From the NCBI GenBank assembly GCA_030538115.1, contig JAUNUP010000042.1, positions 1-23,407 of the forward strand: a stretch of DNA of 23,407 nucleotides, read 5' to 3'. Numbering within the stretch: position 1 is the first letter of the stretch; every line of letters starts with the position of its first letter. The stretch comes from Dermatophilus congolensis. GTDB taxonomy: Bacteria; Actinomycetota; Actinomycetes; Actinomycetales; Dermatophilaceae. A model generated the notes under the pieces. That model did not search any database, was not told where the DNA came from, and saw nothing but the letters and a program-made list of their open reading frames with translations. The translations under genes and the position numbers were made by a program. This document shows, one piece after another, positions 15,689 to 23,407 of the stretch.

Positions 15689-17203
15689 ATGAGCGTCGGG
15701 CCTACGGGCACCCTCACAGCGCCGGATCGCGAAGAGTCCCGGGCGCTCGCCCGCGACGCCCTCGACACGCTGCGGTCGGCGCAGGTCGACACGGCCTCGC
15801 AGAGCTCTCGGCTGGGCACCGTCTCGGGTGCGTACAGCGTGCTTCTCGGACTGTTCGTCGCCTCCGTGATGGGCTGGTCGGTGCTGCGCAGCTCTGTGAT
15901 CACGAGTTCACCGAGCTCGTTCATCGCCAACCCCAATTTCCTGGCCATGGGCACGACGGCCACCGCGTTCGGGCTCATCGTGCTGCTGGCCCTGGCCGCC
16001 GGCCCGATCAACGCCACCCGGCCGATGCGCTCGTGGCTCATGTCGACCCCCGCCGACAGGGCCGTGCTGGTGCGCGGCTCTCTCCAGACCGTGATGGCGG
16101 CCGGCGGCATCATCGGAGCCGCAGCGGCGGCCTTCGCTGCGGCGATCTCCCGTGAGACCCCGGTCGGGATCCTCGCCGGGGCCACCGTCGGCTTCGTCTG
16201 CGGCCTGGCCATCGTCACCGTGCTGGCGGCGATCCAGGAGCGCCCGACCTCCGACAGCGTGCTGCGCCTGACCGGGCTCTCCGCGATCGGCATCGGCTCG
16301 CTCACGCTCATGCTCGGCGTGCTGCCGGGCTGGTCGACCGTGACCCAGTTGGCAGCGCGCCCCGACGGAGCTGCGACGACGCGCCTCATCCGCGACGGCG
16401 TGCTCATCGTGCTGATGACCGCCGTCATCATCCGACTGCGCGGCACCGTGCGGTCGTCGGCCCGGCGCCTGCACATCGGCCAGTTGGCCCGCGGCGGCGA
16501 TTTCGTCGATGCGCTGGGCATCTCGACGCTCATGCTCGACTCCACTCCGGTGCGGGTCGCGCTGTCGGCCCGTCGCGCTACGCGGCGCGGTTACCTGCCC
16601 CACCACACGCGGTCGCGGGGCGCGGCCGCGCTGGCCGAACTCGACGCCGTGAGGGTCGGTCGCCGCGGCAGTCAGCTCCTGGTCGCCCTCGCGGCCCTGC
16701 CTCTGCCCGCCACGGTCTCGGCCATGTTCGGCACCACCGGAGGCGTCTGGGCCGCAGCCTTCATCGCCTACCTCGTGGCGGTCGACTTCTCCGAAGGGCT
16801 GGTCTCGTGGACCCGCTCCGACAGCATCCGCCGCAGCTTTCCCTTCACCAACACCGCCAGCCGACTGGCCCTTGTCGTCTCGCCGCTCGTGGTGGCGAGC
16901 ATCTGGCTCCTGCCCGCACTGGCCCTGGCCCGCGTGGAGCCGATCGTGTGGCCGATCCTCGTCGCCGCAGCCGGAGCGGGGATGCTGCGCTCTGCGGAGG
17001 CGCGCGACACCGCCTCCGCCGCGGCGGGCATGGTCTCGACGCCGATGGGCGTGATCCCGATGGGGCTGATCCTGTTGGCGCTGCGGGGCTTCGACCTGGT
17101 TCTGCTCCCGGCCGTACTTCTCACGCTCGAACTACCAGTGCTGGCGTTCTTTTCCGCCGCGATCCCGCTGGCGCATCTGCTCACCCGACGCCCGCCCCGA
17201 TGA
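15689..17203 (+). CDS. DUF6297-type ABC transporter membrane subunit
   Basis: A 504-residue polytopic membrane protein. I count about ten hydrophobic segments, the first near 50-70 (VSGAYSVLLGLFVASVMGWSV split by polar residues) and others near 90-110, 130-150, 158-175 and across 300-500, with a cytosolic basic loop around 245-310. It resembles actinobacterial DUF6297 proteins, which occur next to ABC ATPases, and starts 4 nt after one here, so the two form one transporter. ATG 15689 is preceded by AGGTG. Direction of transport and cargo are unknown; ABC-2-like export is the best guess. Confidence 0.75.
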   Translation: MSVGPTGTLTAPDREESRALARDALDTLRSAQVDTASQSSRLGTVSGAYSVLLGLFVASVMGWSVLRSSVITSSPSSFIANPNFLAMGTTATAFGLIVLLALAAGPINATRPMRSWLMSTPADRAVLVRGSLQTVMAAGGIIGAAAAAFAAAISRETPVGILAGATVGFVCGLAIVTVLAAIQERPTSDSVLRLTGLSAIGIGSLTLMLGVLPGWSTVTQLAARPDGAATTRLIRDGVLIVLMTAVIIRLRGTVRSSARRLHIGQLARGGDFVDALGISTLMLDSTPVRVALSARRATRRGYLPHHTRSRGAAALAELDAVRVGRRGSQLLVALAALPLPATVSAMFGTTGGVWAAAFIAYLVAVDFSEGLVSWTRSDSIRRSFPFTNTASRLALVVSPLVVASIWLLPALALARVEPIVWPILVAAAGAGMLRSAEARDTASAAAGMVSTPMGVIPMGLILLALRGFDLVLLPAVLLTLELPVLAFFSAAIPLAHLLTRRPPR

Positions 17204-17409
17204 GCTGACCAGCCCCGGACGAAGCGAGAGAGCGTAATACAGCCGCGCGTCGCTGTTCTGCGACTCTCGCGATGCCGCCCTCGGTGCGGAATTACAGGGT
17301 GCCCCGCAGGCCCCCGCCGCGCCGCTTCTAGCCCCTAGGATGGCGCCAACCAACCCCGTGCGCACGGGCTCGCAGGCCCGTGCAGTGCACGATCGAAGGA
17401 GTACCAGGC
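17204..17409 (+). promoter_or_regulatory. gltA upstream region with leader hairpin
   Basis: GCGAGAG/CTCTCGC (17224-17230 and 17264-17270) with inner ACAGC/GCTGT may end the transporter operon. TAGGAT at 17336-17341 fits a -10, with a poor -35. The predicted gltA leader contains GCACGGGC/GCCCGTGC (17362-17369 and 17376-17383), an 8-bp stem ending 27 nt before the ATG. Confidence 0.45.
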
Positions 17410-18699
<1,290 letters not shown>

Positions 18700-18722
18700 C
18701 TCACCGGCCGATTCGGCCACGC

Positions 18723-18757
18723 GAACGGGGGCACCTCACTGCGAGGGGCCCCCGTTC
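18723..18757. terminator. Shared 10-bp hairpin between gltA and a convergent gene
   Basis: GAACGGGGGC (18723-18732) pairs perfectly with GCCCCCGTTC (18748-18757), with an inner CCTC/GAGG (18734-18737, 18743-18746). It lies between gltA's stop at 18699 and the end of the minus-strand gene at 18774, so it can serve both strands. Confidence 0.75.
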
Positions 18758-18773
18758 CGTCTGGTTCCATGCC

Positions 18774-19403
18774 TCACGCGTCGGGGTCTATCCAGATGTC
18801 GTACAGGCCAACCTCGCGCAGGCTGCGTAGATAGGCGACCTCGTCAGAGGGGTCGAGCCAGCGCACGTTGCCGCCGATGCGTGGGGTGTCGGAGTGGGGC
18901 GCGTAGGCCGTGGCGACCAACACCAGCGGTACGGCTCCGTGCCAGGGCGCCTGCTCGGGTTCCGCTCCGTTGGTGTCGCTGACATGCTCGTCGGTGATGG
19001 CCAGCCAGAGCGCCTCCGTCTTGGGGAGGCCGAGGATCGCCAGTACCGCCGCATCGTCGGGATCGGCGGGGTCGATGCGTCCACTGTGACGTGCACGTTC
19101 GACCTCCAGCTCCTGCGCCCGTGTCGCATGGGTGAGGGCGTCGGCGGCGCGCAACTCGGCGCGGCGCGACTCGTCGGCCTCGGCGTACCCGGCGATCATC
19201 TCTGCGAGCAGCACCCCCGGCGTGAGGCCGTGCATGGTGCTGCCGTCGTGCAGGGTCATCATGAACGGCCACTCCGACCCGTCGGCGCGCGTGGCCACGA
19301 ATCCGCAACAGCCGGCGTGGAAGTTGCGGAATCCCGTTGCCAGCGCCTCCGGCATCTGCGGCTGCCCGTGTGCGGCTGACGACTCGCCCGTGTGCTCGCT
19401 CAT
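18774..19403 (-). CDS. Conserved-looking hypothetical protein
   Basis: A 209-residue soluble protein that I do not recognise. It contains FHAGCCGFVATRADGSEWP (about 28-46, with adjacent Cys), a helical charged stretch near 85-110, and a C-terminal region with APHSDTPRIGGNVRWLDPS and LYDIWIDPDA. No signal peptide or membrane segment is seen. The frame extends further upstream, but ATG 19403 is chosen: TACGTT ends 7 nt before it, predicting a leaderless mRNA, and the upstream extension is antisense to the transporter start. It is divergent from the AI-2E transporter and convergent with gltA. The high Ala/Asp/Glu content and normal codon use argue that it is a real gene. Confidence 0.65.
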   Translation of the reverse strand: MSEHTGESSAAHGQPQMPEALATGFRNFHAGCCGFVATRADGSEWPFMMTLHDGSTMHGLTPGVLLAEMIAGYAEADESRRAELRAADALTHATRAQELEVERARHSGRIDPADPDDAAVLAILGLPKTEALWLAITDEHVSDTNGAEPEQAPWHGAVPLVLVATAYAPHSDTPRIGGNVRWLDPSDEVAYLRSLREVGLYDIWIDPDA

Positions 19404-19449
19404 ATCTGTCAACGTAGCCCCGCCCGTCGCTGTTGTACGTTGGGCAGCG
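19404..19449. promoter_or_regulatory. Divergent leaderless promoter pair (facing TACGTT elements)
   Basis: CAACGTA (19410-19416) and TACGTTG (19436-19442) form an inverted repeat. Read outward, each gives a TACGTT -10 element ending 7 nt (minus) and 8 nt (plus) before the ATGs at 19403 and 19450. The 46-nt gap has no ribosome site on either strand, so both genes look leaderless and may be co-regulated. Confidence 0.5.
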
Positions 19450-20811
19450 ATGAACCACGTCACCTCCGGAGCACCTGACGAGACGTCACGCGCCCGGTTC
19501 TCGGTCGGTCCGCCACAGTTTTTGTTACTGCTCGGCGGGGTGGCTGCTGCCTGGATCGTGATCTCCGGGGTGCACGAGCTGAGCGGCATCATCGGCCCGA
19601 TCTTTCTGACCCTGAACCTGTACATCGTCGTGTACCCGATGCAGCATCTGCTCAACCGGCTCGGACTGCCCCGCATCATCGGCGCGGTGGCGTCCGGCCT
19701 GCTGGTCATCGCGATCCTGCTCGCCTTTCTCGGCTACCTCGCCTGGGCGACGGCGATGTTCGTGCAGGAGATTCCGCAGTACCAGGGCTCGTTCATCACC
19801 TTGTACGCCCAACTCATCGAGTGGCTCAAACAGCTCGGCGTGAGCGAGACACAACTGCTCGAACAGGCGCAGCGCACGTTCTCGCCCTCCAACATCGTCT
19901 CGGTGGTGCAGAGCGCCCTTTCCAGCCTCACGGGCGTGCTGTCGATGCTGCTGGTCACCGTGACTGTCGTGTTCGTGACGATCATCGACTCGATGAGCAT
20001 CGAGCCCAGAGCGCAGGTGCTGGCGACCTCGAAGCCGACAGTCGCGAACGCGCTGGTCAACTTTGTGCAAGGTGTGCGTCGGTACTGGCTGGTCAGCAGC
20101 TTCTTCGGCCTCATCTGCGCTGTCCTCGACGTGGCCGTACTCATGTACCTGGGCGTGCCGCTGCCCCTCGTGTGGGGTCTGCTGTCGTTCATCACCAACT
20201 ACATCCCCAACATCGGATTCGTCCTCGGCATCGTGCCGCCCGCGATCATGGCGCTCATCGCCAACGACCCGATGACGGCCCTGCTCGTGGTGGTCGCCTA
20301 CAGCGTCATCAACTTCGTCGTGCAGTCGATCATCCAGCCCAAGTTCGCCGGCGAATCGATCGGTGTCACCGCTGGGGTGTCGCTGCTGTCGCTGCTGTTC
20401 TGGTCGTGGGCGCTGGGCCCCCTCGGCGCGATCCTGGGCCTCCCCGCGACGCTGCTGGTCAAGTCACTGCTCATCGATATCGACCCGTCGCTGCGCTGGC
20501 TCAACGTGTTCCTCTCCAACGACCCGAAGCAGGGCGAATCACGCGACGAGGTGTTCACCACCTACGGGCACGACGTGACGCCCGTGGTCGGCTCGGGACT
20601 GGGCGAACGCACCGCCAAGGCGGCAGGCGAGAGCGCCGACGCGAGCGTCGTCGAGATCCCAGACGAGACACTCGACGAGCCTCCCCCCTCGGAAGCGACC
20701 TCGAGCGCGACCGGTGTCACGCGCCGGCGGTCATCGCGAGCCAGCGCATCACGGGCTCCCAATGGCGGCGCGCATACGCCGTGGAGTGTCCGCCGTCGTC
20801 GAAAATCGTGA
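19450..20811 (+). CDS. AI-2E family transporter (TqsA/YdiK-like)
   Basis: A 453-residue polytopic membrane protein. Hydrophobic segments start at about 25-42 (LLLLGGVAAAWIVISGV), 45-65, 74-96, then a soluble loop rich in Gln/Ser (100-165), and five or more further segments, including LVWGLLSFITNYIPNIGFVLG and the PxPLGAILGLPATLLV C-terminal block. This is the AI-2E/UPF0118 family, known for autoinducer-2 or Na+/H+ movement. The C-terminal ~75 residues are a long soluble tail turning very basic (RRRSSRASASR, RRRRKS). The last 95 nt overlap the end of the convergent hydrolase gene. ATG 19450 is set by the divergent promoter and the start of homology, not by the open frame further upstream. Confidence 0.85.
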   Translation: MNHVTSGAPDETSRARFSVGPPQFLLLLGGVAAAWIVISGVHELSGIIGPIFLTLNLYIVVYPMQHLLNRLGLPRIIGAVASGLLVIAILLAFLGYLAWATAMFVQEIPQYQGSFITLYAQLIEWLKQLGVSETQLLEQAQRTFSPSNIVSVVQSALSSLTGVLSMLLVTVTVVFVTIIDSMSIEPRAQVLATSKPTVANALVNFVQGVRRYWLVSSFFGLICAVLDVAVLMYLGVPLPLVWGLLSFITNYIPNIGFVLGIVPPAIMALIANDPMTALLVVVAYSVINFVVQSIIQPKFAGESIGVTAGVSLLSLLFWSWALGPLGAILGLPATLLVKSLLIDIDPSLRWLNVFLSNDPKQGESRDEVFTTYGHDVTPVVGSGLGERTAKAAGESADASVVEIPDETLDEPPPSEATSSATGVTRRRSSRASASRAPNGGAHTPWSVRRRRKS

Positions 20812-21553
20812 CAGCGTCGGGCAGTTCGGCGGCCAGCGCAACACTCGCGGCGTAGAACCTGTCGTCGCGCCCGCAGGCGATGCAGATCGGCACCTGGCGT
20901 AGCCGGTCGATGCGGTGGAAGGGGTTGTTCGCGTCGAAGCTGCTGCGGCTGTCGAACGCGAGCGTGTGGTTCTCGTTGTAGGTGCGCCGCACCGCCGGGG
21001 CGACCACCCCCACTCCGACCACGCGCTCGGCAGGCAGCACGGTTGCCAAGCGCAGCGCGCCGAAGCCGCCCATCGACACTCCGGTCAGGCCGATCCGTGC
21101 AGTGGGCAGTCCCATTGCGGCGAGCATCGGGATGAAGTCGTCGAGCACCATCGCCGCCGTGTCGACACCGTCGGAGTGGGGGTGCCAGTACGCCGTACCA
21201 CCGTCGATCGCGGCGATGGCCAGGCCGGTGCGACGAGCCACTCCGGAGGCGTCGAGCGTGTCGGAGAAGAGTCGCGCGTTCGAGCCGAGCGAGTGCAGAG
21301 CGATGACGAGCGTGCTGTATTCAGGCGGTCGTACGAGCACCCAGCCCGCCTCGCGGCCAGGCCAGTGGCGTGAGGTGAGCGACCCGCGATCGATGGTCAC
21401 CGCTCCGTCACGCTCGGCGCGACGACCGGCCACCGACGCGACCGCCAACGCAGCGGCGCCCGCGAAGACGCTCCGGCGGTTGATCTCACCGCCGGAGTTC
21501 GCCTGGCGCGCATCGACTCCCCGGAGTCGACGGCGCCCGCCGTACTGATGCAC
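20717..21553 (-). CDS. Tat-exported alpha/beta hydrolase (esterase-like)
   Basis: A 278-residue hydrolase. The N-terminus has a twin-arginine signal: NRRSVF (25-30) followed by the hydrophobic AGAAALAVASVAG, so folded export is expected. The catalytic set is visible: nucleophile Ser160 in GVSMGG, Asp near 230 in CGRDDRF, and His256 in DDGGHST. The fold type matches esterase-D or feruloyl-esterase-like PF00756 proteins. The GTG start at 21553 has AGGAGG 8 nt upstream. It is convergent with the AI-2E transporter, overlapping its end by 95 nt, and divergent from phosphoketolase. The substrate is unknown, probably a cell-surface or external ester. Confidence 0.85.
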   Translation of the reverse strand: MHQYGGRRRLRGVDARQANSGGEINRRSVFAGAAALAVASVAGRRAERDGAVTIDRGSLTSRHWPGREAGWVLVRPPEYSTLVIALHSLGSNARLFSDTLDASGVARRTGLAIAAIDGGTAYWHPHSDGVDTAAMVLDDFIPMLAAMGLPTARIGLTGVSMGGFGALRLATVLPAERVVGVGVVAPAVRRTYNENHTLAFDSRSSFDANNPFHRIDRLRQVPICIACGRDDRFYAASVALAAELPDAVTIFDDGGHSTAYARRHWEPVMRWLAMTAGA

Positions 21554-21863
21554 CGCGGCACCCTCCTAGGTGTCGCCCCTGTTGTCCCCTGCGCAGAATT
21601 CTACGAGCCCGGTATGCCCACCCCGAGAGGCGGCGCCTGGATCTGCGTGGCCCGCCGTGCTGACGGGGCCGACGCTACGGGTGAGGGGGTCGAAGGTCCC
21701 GGCACTCGCGCAATGCGCGACTCCTCGGTGGGCGCACTTCAGCGGCCGGGCCTAGCGTGGAAGAGACGTCGCATGACCGGACAGCGCAAAGTCGCGCCGA
21801 CGAGGAGCTCGTCATCAGCCCGGCCTGTCAGACGACGCACGAGCAGAGCCGGAAAGGAACCTG
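21554..21863. promoter_or_regulatory. Divergent region upstream of phosphoketolase
   Basis: 310 nt without a gene. GGGGGTCGAAGGTCCC (21685-21700) is an imperfect dyad like half-sites of DosR/DevR-type boxes (GGGAC...GTCCC). A TCGCGC/GCGCGA hairpin follows at 21706-21720, and TAGCGT at 21753-21758 fits a -10. It would place the dyad well upstream of the predicted RNA start. Confidence 0.4.
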
Positions 21864-23407
21864 ATGACCTCTGCTACCACCGCCTGGCCCACGCGCGCCG
21901 CGGCCGAAGCCCCCGATCTGACCGACGAAACCCTCACCCTCATCGACAAGTGGTGGCGCGCCGCCAACTACCTCTCGGTCGGGCAGATCTACCTGCTCGA
22001 CAACCCGCTCCTGCGCGAGCCCCTCAACCGTGACCACGTGAAGCGGCGCCTGCTCGGCCACTGGGGCACGACGCCAGGCCTGAACTTCCTCTACGCGCAC
22101 ATGAACCGCGCGATCAAGGAGCGCTCGCTCTCTGCCATGTACGTGACGGGCCCCGGCCACGGCGGCCCGGGCCTCGTCGCCAGCACCTACCTCGAGGGCA
22201 CGTACACCGAGACGTACCCGAACGTCAGCCAGGACGAAGCCGGCCTGAAGCGCCTCTTCACACAGTTCTCGTTCCCCGGCGGCATCCCCTCGCATGTGGC
22301 GCCCGAGACCCCCGGGTCGATCCACGAGGGCGGCGAGCTCGGCTACGCGTTGTCGCACGCCTACGGAGCCGCGTTCGACAACAAGGACTTGCTCGTCTTC
22401 ACGGTCGTCGGCGACGGCGAGGCCGAGACGGGCCCGCTCGCGACCTCGTGGCACTCGAACAAGTTCGTCAACCCGCAGCAAGACGGCGTCGTGCTGCCCG
22501 TGCTGCACCTCAACGGGTACAAGATCGCGAACCCGACTGTGCTGGCGCGCATCCCGGAGGAGGAGCTCGCCGACCTCATGCGGGGCTACGGCCACACGCC
22601 GCACTTCTTCACCGGCGGCTTCGACGACGAGCCTGCCGTGTCGGTGCACCGTCGCTTCGCCGAGGTGCTCGACGCCTGCCTCGACGAGATCGCCGAGATC
22701 AAGGCCGCTGCGGCGTCGGGGGAGACCGAGCGCCCGCTGTGGCCGATGATCGTCTTCCGCACCCCCAAGGGCTGGACCGGCCCCGACGAGATCGACGGCA
22801 AGCGCAGCACCGACTCGTGGCGCGCCCACCAGGTGCCCCTGGCCAGCGCTCGCGACACCGACGAGCACCTCCGCGACCTGGAGGCGTGGCTCAAGTCGTA
22901 CAAGGCAGAGGAGCTGTTCGACTCCGAGGGCAAGCTCATGCCGGAGATCGCGGCGCTCGCCCCGGAGGGCACGCTGCGGATGTCGGCGAACCCGGTGACC
23001 AACGGCGGCATCGTGCTCAAGTCGCTCAAGTTGCCCGATTTCCGCGACTACGCGGTCGAGGTCGAGAGCCCCGGGGCCCCGATCACGGAGGCGACCCGCC
23101 GCCTCGGCACGTACTTCCGCGACGTCATCACAGCGAACCCCGATAACTTCCGCATCTTCGGGCCGGATGAGACCGCCTCCAACCGTCTGCAAGACGTGTA
23201 CGAGGTCACCGACAAGCAGTGGAACGCCGAGTACCTGCCGACCGATGACGACGACCACCTCGCCCGCGCCGGCCGCGTGATGGAGATGCTCTCGGAACAC
23301 CAGTGCCAGGGCTGGCTCGAGGGCTACCTGCTCACCGGCCGCCACGGCATGATGAGCAGCTACGAGGCGTTCATCCACATCGTCGACTCGATGTTCAACC
23401 AGCACGC
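21864..23407 (+). CDS. xfp: Xylulose-5-phosphate/fructose-6-phosphate phosphoketolase, 3' end beyond window
   Basis: The first 514 residues of a thiamin-diphosphate enzyme of about 800, which cleaves xylulose-5-P or fructose-6-P with phosphate to acetyl phosphate plus a shorter sugar phosphate. Diagnostic stretches are [10 protein letters not shown] (94-103), [19 protein letters not shown] in two parts (143-161), the ThDP/Mg2+ site [18 protein letters not shown] (183-200) and [11 protein letters not shown] (215-225). ATG 21864 has GGAAAGGA about 6 nt upstream. The reading frame is open to the window edge. It could supply acetyl phosphate during low oxygen or sugar overflow; in many actinobacteria it is stress-regulated. 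The dyad in its upstream region fits that but is unproved. Confidence 0.95.
   Translation, partial: MTSATTAWPTRAAAEAPDLTDETLTLIDKWWRAANYLSVGQIYLLDNPLLREPLNRDHVKRRLLGHWGTTPGLNFLYAHMNRAIKERSLSAMYVTGPGHGGPGLVASTYLEGTYTETYPNVSQDEAGLKRLFTQFSFPGGIPSHVAPETPGSIHEGGELGYALSHAYGAAFDNKDLLVFTVVGDGEAETGPLATSWHSNKFVNPQQDGVVLPVLHLNGYKIANPTVLARIPEEELADLMRGYGHTPHFFTGGFDDEPAVSVHRRFAEVLDACLDEIAEIKAAAASGETERPLWPMIVFRTPKGWTGPDEIDGKRSTDSWRAHQVPLASARDTDEHLRDLEAWLKSYKAEELFDSEGKLMPEIAALAPEGTLRMSANPVTNGGIVLKSLKLPDFRDYAVEVESPGAPITEATRRLGTYFRDVITANPDNFRIFGPDETASNRLQDVYEVTDKQWNAEYLPTDDDDHLARAGRVMEMLSEHQCQGWLEGYLLTGRHGMMSSYEAFIHIVDSMFNQH

Noticed and set aside
14914..16545. Long minus-strand frame (543 codons) opposite the ABC/DUF6297 genes
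   Set aside because: Antisense shadow of two well-supported genes; composition is Arg/Ser/Ala-rich without recognisable motifs.
21828..23405. Minus-strand frame of 525 codons opposite phosphoketolase
   Set aside because: Phosphoketolase motifs are clear on the plus strand; the antisense frame is His/Arg/Val-biased shadow sequence.

Overview
This is high-GC DNA with short intergenic gaps, GTG starts, strong AGGAGG-type ribosome sites at some genes and apparently leaderless starts at others. That, together with actinobacterial families (DUF6297 ABC partner, CU044_5270-type sigma partner, phosphoketolase, actinobacterial IS256 transposase), points to an Actinomycetota chromosome, probably Micrococcales. 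The genus cannot be named from the sequence.

Layout. (1) 1-3570: a minus-strand cluster of a GT4 glycosyltransferase, a class I SAM methyltransferase and a prenyltransferase/squalene-cyclase-fold protein; the last two overlap by 4 nt. (2) 3668-4073: an array of 103-bp units with repeated dyads (GTGCCGTGGCAC and its complement). A degenerate echo of the motif lies at 4-39, on the other side of the cluster. (3) 4099-7189, minus: M20 amidohydrolase, left-handed beta-helix sugar-nucleotidyltransferase-like protein, and a small membrane protein with a strong terminator. (4) 7438-10307, an accessory zone: a complete IS256-family element (7606-9060) with 29-bp inverted repeats and an 8-bp target duplication but a frameshifted transposase; a short reading frame it apparently splits; an ABC ATPase cut off before its signature motif and fused in frame to a secreted I36-type protease-inhibitor-like gene. 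(5) 10495-12029, minus: ECF sigma factor and membrane partner. (6) 12159-14496, minus: asd and a MalY/PatB-type aminotransferase separated by a terminator-like hairpin; then a small membrane protein. (7) 15046-17203, plus: ABC ATPase with DUF6297 membrane partner. (8) 17410-18699: citrate synthase. (9) 18774-20811: a divergent pair (unknown protein; AI-2E family transporter) with face-to-face TACGTT elements. (10) 20717-21553: Tat-exported alpha/beta hydrolase overlapping the transporter tail. (11) 21864-end: phosphoketolase, cut by the window edge.

How genes fit together. Three sets look functionally coupled: the GT/MT/prenyltransferase cluster (probably one glyco- or lipid-type product, unidentified), the sigma/partner pair, and the ABC/DUF6297 exporter-like pair. 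asd (aspartate family), gltA and xfp are central metabolism. No tRNA, rRNA or CRISPR array was seen. The best candidates for something undescribed are the 103-bp dyad array, the unusual Gly/Ser/Ala-rich insertion in the prenyltransferase-like protein, and the ABC/I36 junction with its competing hairpins. None of them proves a new system by itself.
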